DNA of 43,672 nucleotides from an uncultured Alphaproteobacteria bacterium (GTDB lineage Bacteria > Pseudomonadota > Alphaproteobacteria > Caulobacterales > Aquidulcibacteraceae). A program made the translations under genes and the position numbers. The notes under the pieces are model-generated. The model made no database searches and had not been told where the DNA came from. It saw only the letters and a program-made list of their open reading frames with translations. Location of the stretch: positions 1 to 43,672 of the forward strand of contig CADEEL010000026.1 of assembly GCA_902826335.1 (NCBI GenBank), given 5' to 3'. Below, piece after piece: positions 41,824 through 43,672 of this stretch (position 1 is the stretch's first letter; each line of letters begins with the position of its first letter).

Positions 41824-42906
41824 ATGTTCTTGTCGCTGATATTTCCCGTGTACGACTACCGTGCGCCACTGAAAATTGATCAGCAAAAATTTTGGTTCGA
41901 CGGTCCAACAGCACGGAACGTGACGAACAAACGAACGGGCAAAACGCTCCCGTACTACCCCAGCGCCCATCGTATGGGGCTCGTTGGACCTCGAAATGAC
42001 GAAACGTGGTATAAGTGGCCCAATGAGCCATTCATAGTCCAATTAAAATCTCAGGGTCGCCTCGTTGCACCTCCAATATTTCAAATTGGGGGTGCGCGCA
42101 TCCAGGCGCGGGTTCGGCGGACATACACCTTTTGCCGTGGCTACTTGGCGCTTTACGCATTCCAATTTGAACTACCCAACTCGGTCTCGGTCCAACGCAG
42201 CGCCATAGAGGATCTTGCAGCACAGGCTGTCGGCCTCCGAGCCGCATTTGAATTCGGAGATCCGGAACCAACCATCGCGGTGATCAGTAACATGGGCGAT
42301 GCGCTTGCCCGTTTGCACTATTCCGCGACCACATCAAAGCAATCATCCGGGCGAAATGAGCTGAAGCAAGAAGTGGTGCCGGGAAGACCCGTCGTGATCG
42401 CGACCCCAGATCGGATGGACCCCGCAGATTGGGGACCTAGATTTTCCGACGTGTCGGTCGCGGGATTACGCGTGGGTAGTTGGCCGACTGAGGGCGACAT
42501 CCCTCACGCATCGGTATGTACCTTTGCTGACGCCCAGTCACATGGGTTGAATAGGGTGTCACCGTGGAAGCGAGCTTTTTTCGCAAAATCCTATATTGTC
42601 GGACACCTCGTAGAGGGTCCTGTGCTTGAGCGAACCACAGCGGAAATTACCAATCGCCCGCTTCTTAGATGGCCAAATCGCGACCAGGAATACAACCAAA
42701 GATTTGATCGCGCAGTTGGGGCGCTCACAAGAGTCCGCGGAGTCCTTCGAAAGTTGGGAAGAGAGCAATTTCGTAACGCCGTAAATCAAGCCGTTTTTGT
42801 GGACATCGGTAGATCGATAGATGTCGCACTCACATGCGTAAACGAGCTTCCAAAAGGACGGTACAAGACCATGGTGACAATGCAGGAGAAACTTTTCGAG
42901 TTATGA
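41824..42906 (+). CDS. Unrecognised 360-residue soluble protein of a low-GC cassette
   Basis: I do not recognise this protein. It has no signal peptide or membrane segment, is rich in Arg and aromatic residues at the N-terminus (FPVYDYRAPL, DETWYKWPNEPF), and has a mixed alpha/beta composition with a likely helical C-terminus from about residue 290 (RFDRAVGALTRVRGVLRKLG). Base composition and codon use differ from all genes to the left: AGA, ATA and AAA codons are frequent. The only in-frame ATG before residue 50 is at 41824, and a stop lies upstream at 41761. The next gene begins 27 bases after its stop and encodes a membrane protein, so the two may form a unit. Horizontal origin is likely. 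Confidence 0.7.
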   Translation: MFLSLIFPVYDYRAPLKIDQQKFWFDGPTARNVTNKRTGKTLPYYPSAHRMGLVGPRNDETWYKWPNEPFIVQLKSQGRLVAPPIFQIGGARIQARVRRTYTFCRGYLALYAFQFELPNSVSVQRSAIEDLAAQAVGLRAAFEFGDPEPTIAVISNMGDALARLHYSATTSKQSSGRNELKQEVVPGRPVVIATPDRMDPADWGPRFSDVSVAGLRVGSWPTEGDIPHASVCTFADAQSHGLNRVSPWKRAFFAKSYIVGHLVEGPVLERTTAEITNRPLLRWPNRDQEYNQRFDRAVGALTRVRGVLRKLGREQFRNAVNQAVFVDIGRSIDVALTCVNELPKGRYKTMVTMQEKLFEL

Positions 42907-42933
42907 GTGTTAAGCGCGAACTGGAGGCAATCA

Positions 42934-43521
42934 ATGAGGTGGGATTTTCGATCGCCAATTGACGATGACAGTCACACCCTTGCAGATGGAGCCTTGCCTC
43001 GGTTTATGCGAATGCGAAAGTGGCTCCTATTCACTTCGTTCGTACTAATTGTTTTGGATGTATCTCAATTCGACTTTTCAGGGATTGCGACAATGCTCGC
43101 ATTTCCGGGCATTCATCGCGAAGTTGTTCGAGAGACAGCCACAGGAATTGGATTTTACCTCCTTATTCAGGCAATTCTAGTTACGCCTCAGATACTCATG
43201 TTCTTAGGCCCGTCTATAGGTCCGCGGGTCGACTTGTTGGTGCGGCACCAGCGTGAGCCGATGGACCAACTAATAAGAAAACTGGAAGACCTGGAAGAAA
43301 AAAGCGAGACGGACACTGAACGCTTAAAAGCGTTACATATCCGCCGCAAGAAGTTCATGGATCGGACAAGTGGTCAGCGCCTCTATCTTGCAGTCACTGA
43401 AATTGGATTTGACCTTTGGCGGGTTGGAATGACTCTCTTGATATTGTCCTATGCGCTTCTGATACATGGAGACGGCGACTTCAGCGCATTGGGGGCAGTC
43501 CTATCGTCGCGTCTACAATGA
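42934..43521 (+). CDS. Unrecognised membrane protein with coiled coil, cassette gene 2
   Basis: The 195-residue protein has three predicted membrane segments (about residues 29-46, 72-91 and 163-178) and a strongly charged helical stretch at 108-142 (DQLIRKLEDLEEKSETDTER) between the second and third, likely a coiled coil. No catalytic motif is visible. ATG 42934 is chosen because GGAGG lies 7 bases upstream; an in-frame GTG at 42907 would add nine residues. Codon use matches the preceding gene (CTA, ATA and AGA). It may anchor or act as effector for the 360-residue protein; this is inference. Confidence 0.7.
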   Translation: MRWDFRSPIDDDSHTLADGALPRFMRMRKWLLFTSFVLIVLDVSQFDFSGIATMLAFPGIHREVVRETATGIGFYLLIQAILVTPQILMFLGPSIGPRVDLLVRHQREPMDQLIRKLEDLEEKSETDTERLKALHIRRKKFMDRTSGQRLYLAVTEIGFDLWRVGMTLLILSYALLIHGDGDFSALGAVLSSRLQ

Positions 43522-43571
43522 CACTGGCATGCATGTACTCATTCACATGTTGAGAAGGCGCGAGACCCTCC

Positions 43572-43672
43572 CTACCGCTCCGGCCCATGCAACACACTGC
43601 GCAGCGAGTTGTTCGAGGGCCGGCCCGCATAGCCCATATTGGGCGCAACCTGGATGTCGAGCGCTTCGCCCG
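43572..43672 (-). CDS. C-terminal end of an unidentified gene, cut by the window
   Basis: On the minus strand an open frame enters from the right edge and ends with TAG at 43572-43574. The visible residues run GEALDIQVAPNMGYAG ... SVLHGPER. Composition returns to the high-GC style of the chromosome, so this marks the right side of the low-GC cassette. The fragment is too short to name. The 50 bases between it and the previous gene show nothing recognisable. Confidence 0.55.
   Translation of the reverse strand, partial: GEALDIQVAPNMGYAGRPSNNSLRSVLHGPER

Noticed and set aside
41731-43573. ACCCTCCCT at 41731-41739 and 43565-43573 as direct repeats flanking the low-GC cassette
   Set aside because: Nine bases of C-rich sequence can recur by chance, there is no integrase or transposase, and the left copy lies inside the candidate small RNA. 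Not enough to call an attachment site.

Overview
The window reads as one continuous piece of a GC-rich alphaproteobacterial chromosome. Gene content points to Caulobacterales or Hyphomonadales (inference): a TIGR02302/DUF4175 protein, a SigF-NrsF type ECF sigma and anti-sigma pair, an adjacent metX-metW pair, the HIG1-ATR-etfB-etfA-hbd block, the argH-lipoprotein-lysA block and an ftsE-ftsX-ydcF-plsC block. I see no rRNA, tRNA, IS element, prophage or CRISPR array. About 54 genes can be supported. Most sit in short operons with 4-base overlaps, and most of the sequence is housekeeping.

Layout. 0-5 kb: NTF2-like protein, divergent Lrp/AsnC regulator, TadD-like TPR lipoprotein, M17 aminopeptidase, MarR regulator, NlpC/P60 peptidase. 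5-10 kb: a membrane-anchored cytochrome c bracketed by two copies of a composite palindromic repeat, then kdsB, a Tat-exported DUF547 protein, an exported M20 peptidase and pheA. 10-12.4 kb: ECF sigma factor, NrsF-type anti-sigma, DoxX and YHS proteins. 12.4-16.5 kb: nudC, an exported methyltransferase-like lipoprotein, rmuC, a HIG1 protein and a PduO-type cobalamin adenosyltransferase. 16.5-20.3 kb: etfBA, 3-hydroxyacyl-CoA dehydrogenase and two unknown membrane proteins. 20.4-28.6 kb: PiuC-type dioxygenase, unknown lipoprotein, TlpA, argH, LptM-like lipoprotein, lysA, TIGR02302 protein, DUF488. 28.6-33 kb: hpt and a zinc-ribbon protein, divergent from ftsEX-ydcF-plsC. 33-41.6 kb: a chorismate mutase-hisC-tyrA operon, metX-metW, DUF885 protein, PII protein, methyltransferase, gloB. 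41.6-43.6 kb: a visibly AT-richer island with a candidate small RNA and two unrecognised genes. The last 100 bases return to high GC with the end of an unidentified minus-strand gene.

How the genes work together. The ECF unit looks like a stress regulon. The pattern GTAACC-N16-CG(T/A)A occurs upstream of sigma-nrsF, upstream of doxX-YHS, and, on the other strand, upstream of the DUF547 gene, so that gene is probably controlled by the same sigma factor. PheA, chorismate mutase, the HisC-like aminotransferase and TyrA together cover phenylalanine and tyrosine synthesis from chorismate. EtfAB, hydroxyacyl-CoA dehydrogenase and the cobalamin adenosyltransferase serve acyl-CoA and propionate metabolism.

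Most unusual items: the three-copy ECF promoter set; the composite palindromes with compensatory arm changes; the low-GC two-gene cassette with a promoter-hairpins-terminator unit in front of it; and an FtsE that has lost most ATPase motifs other than Walker A and B.
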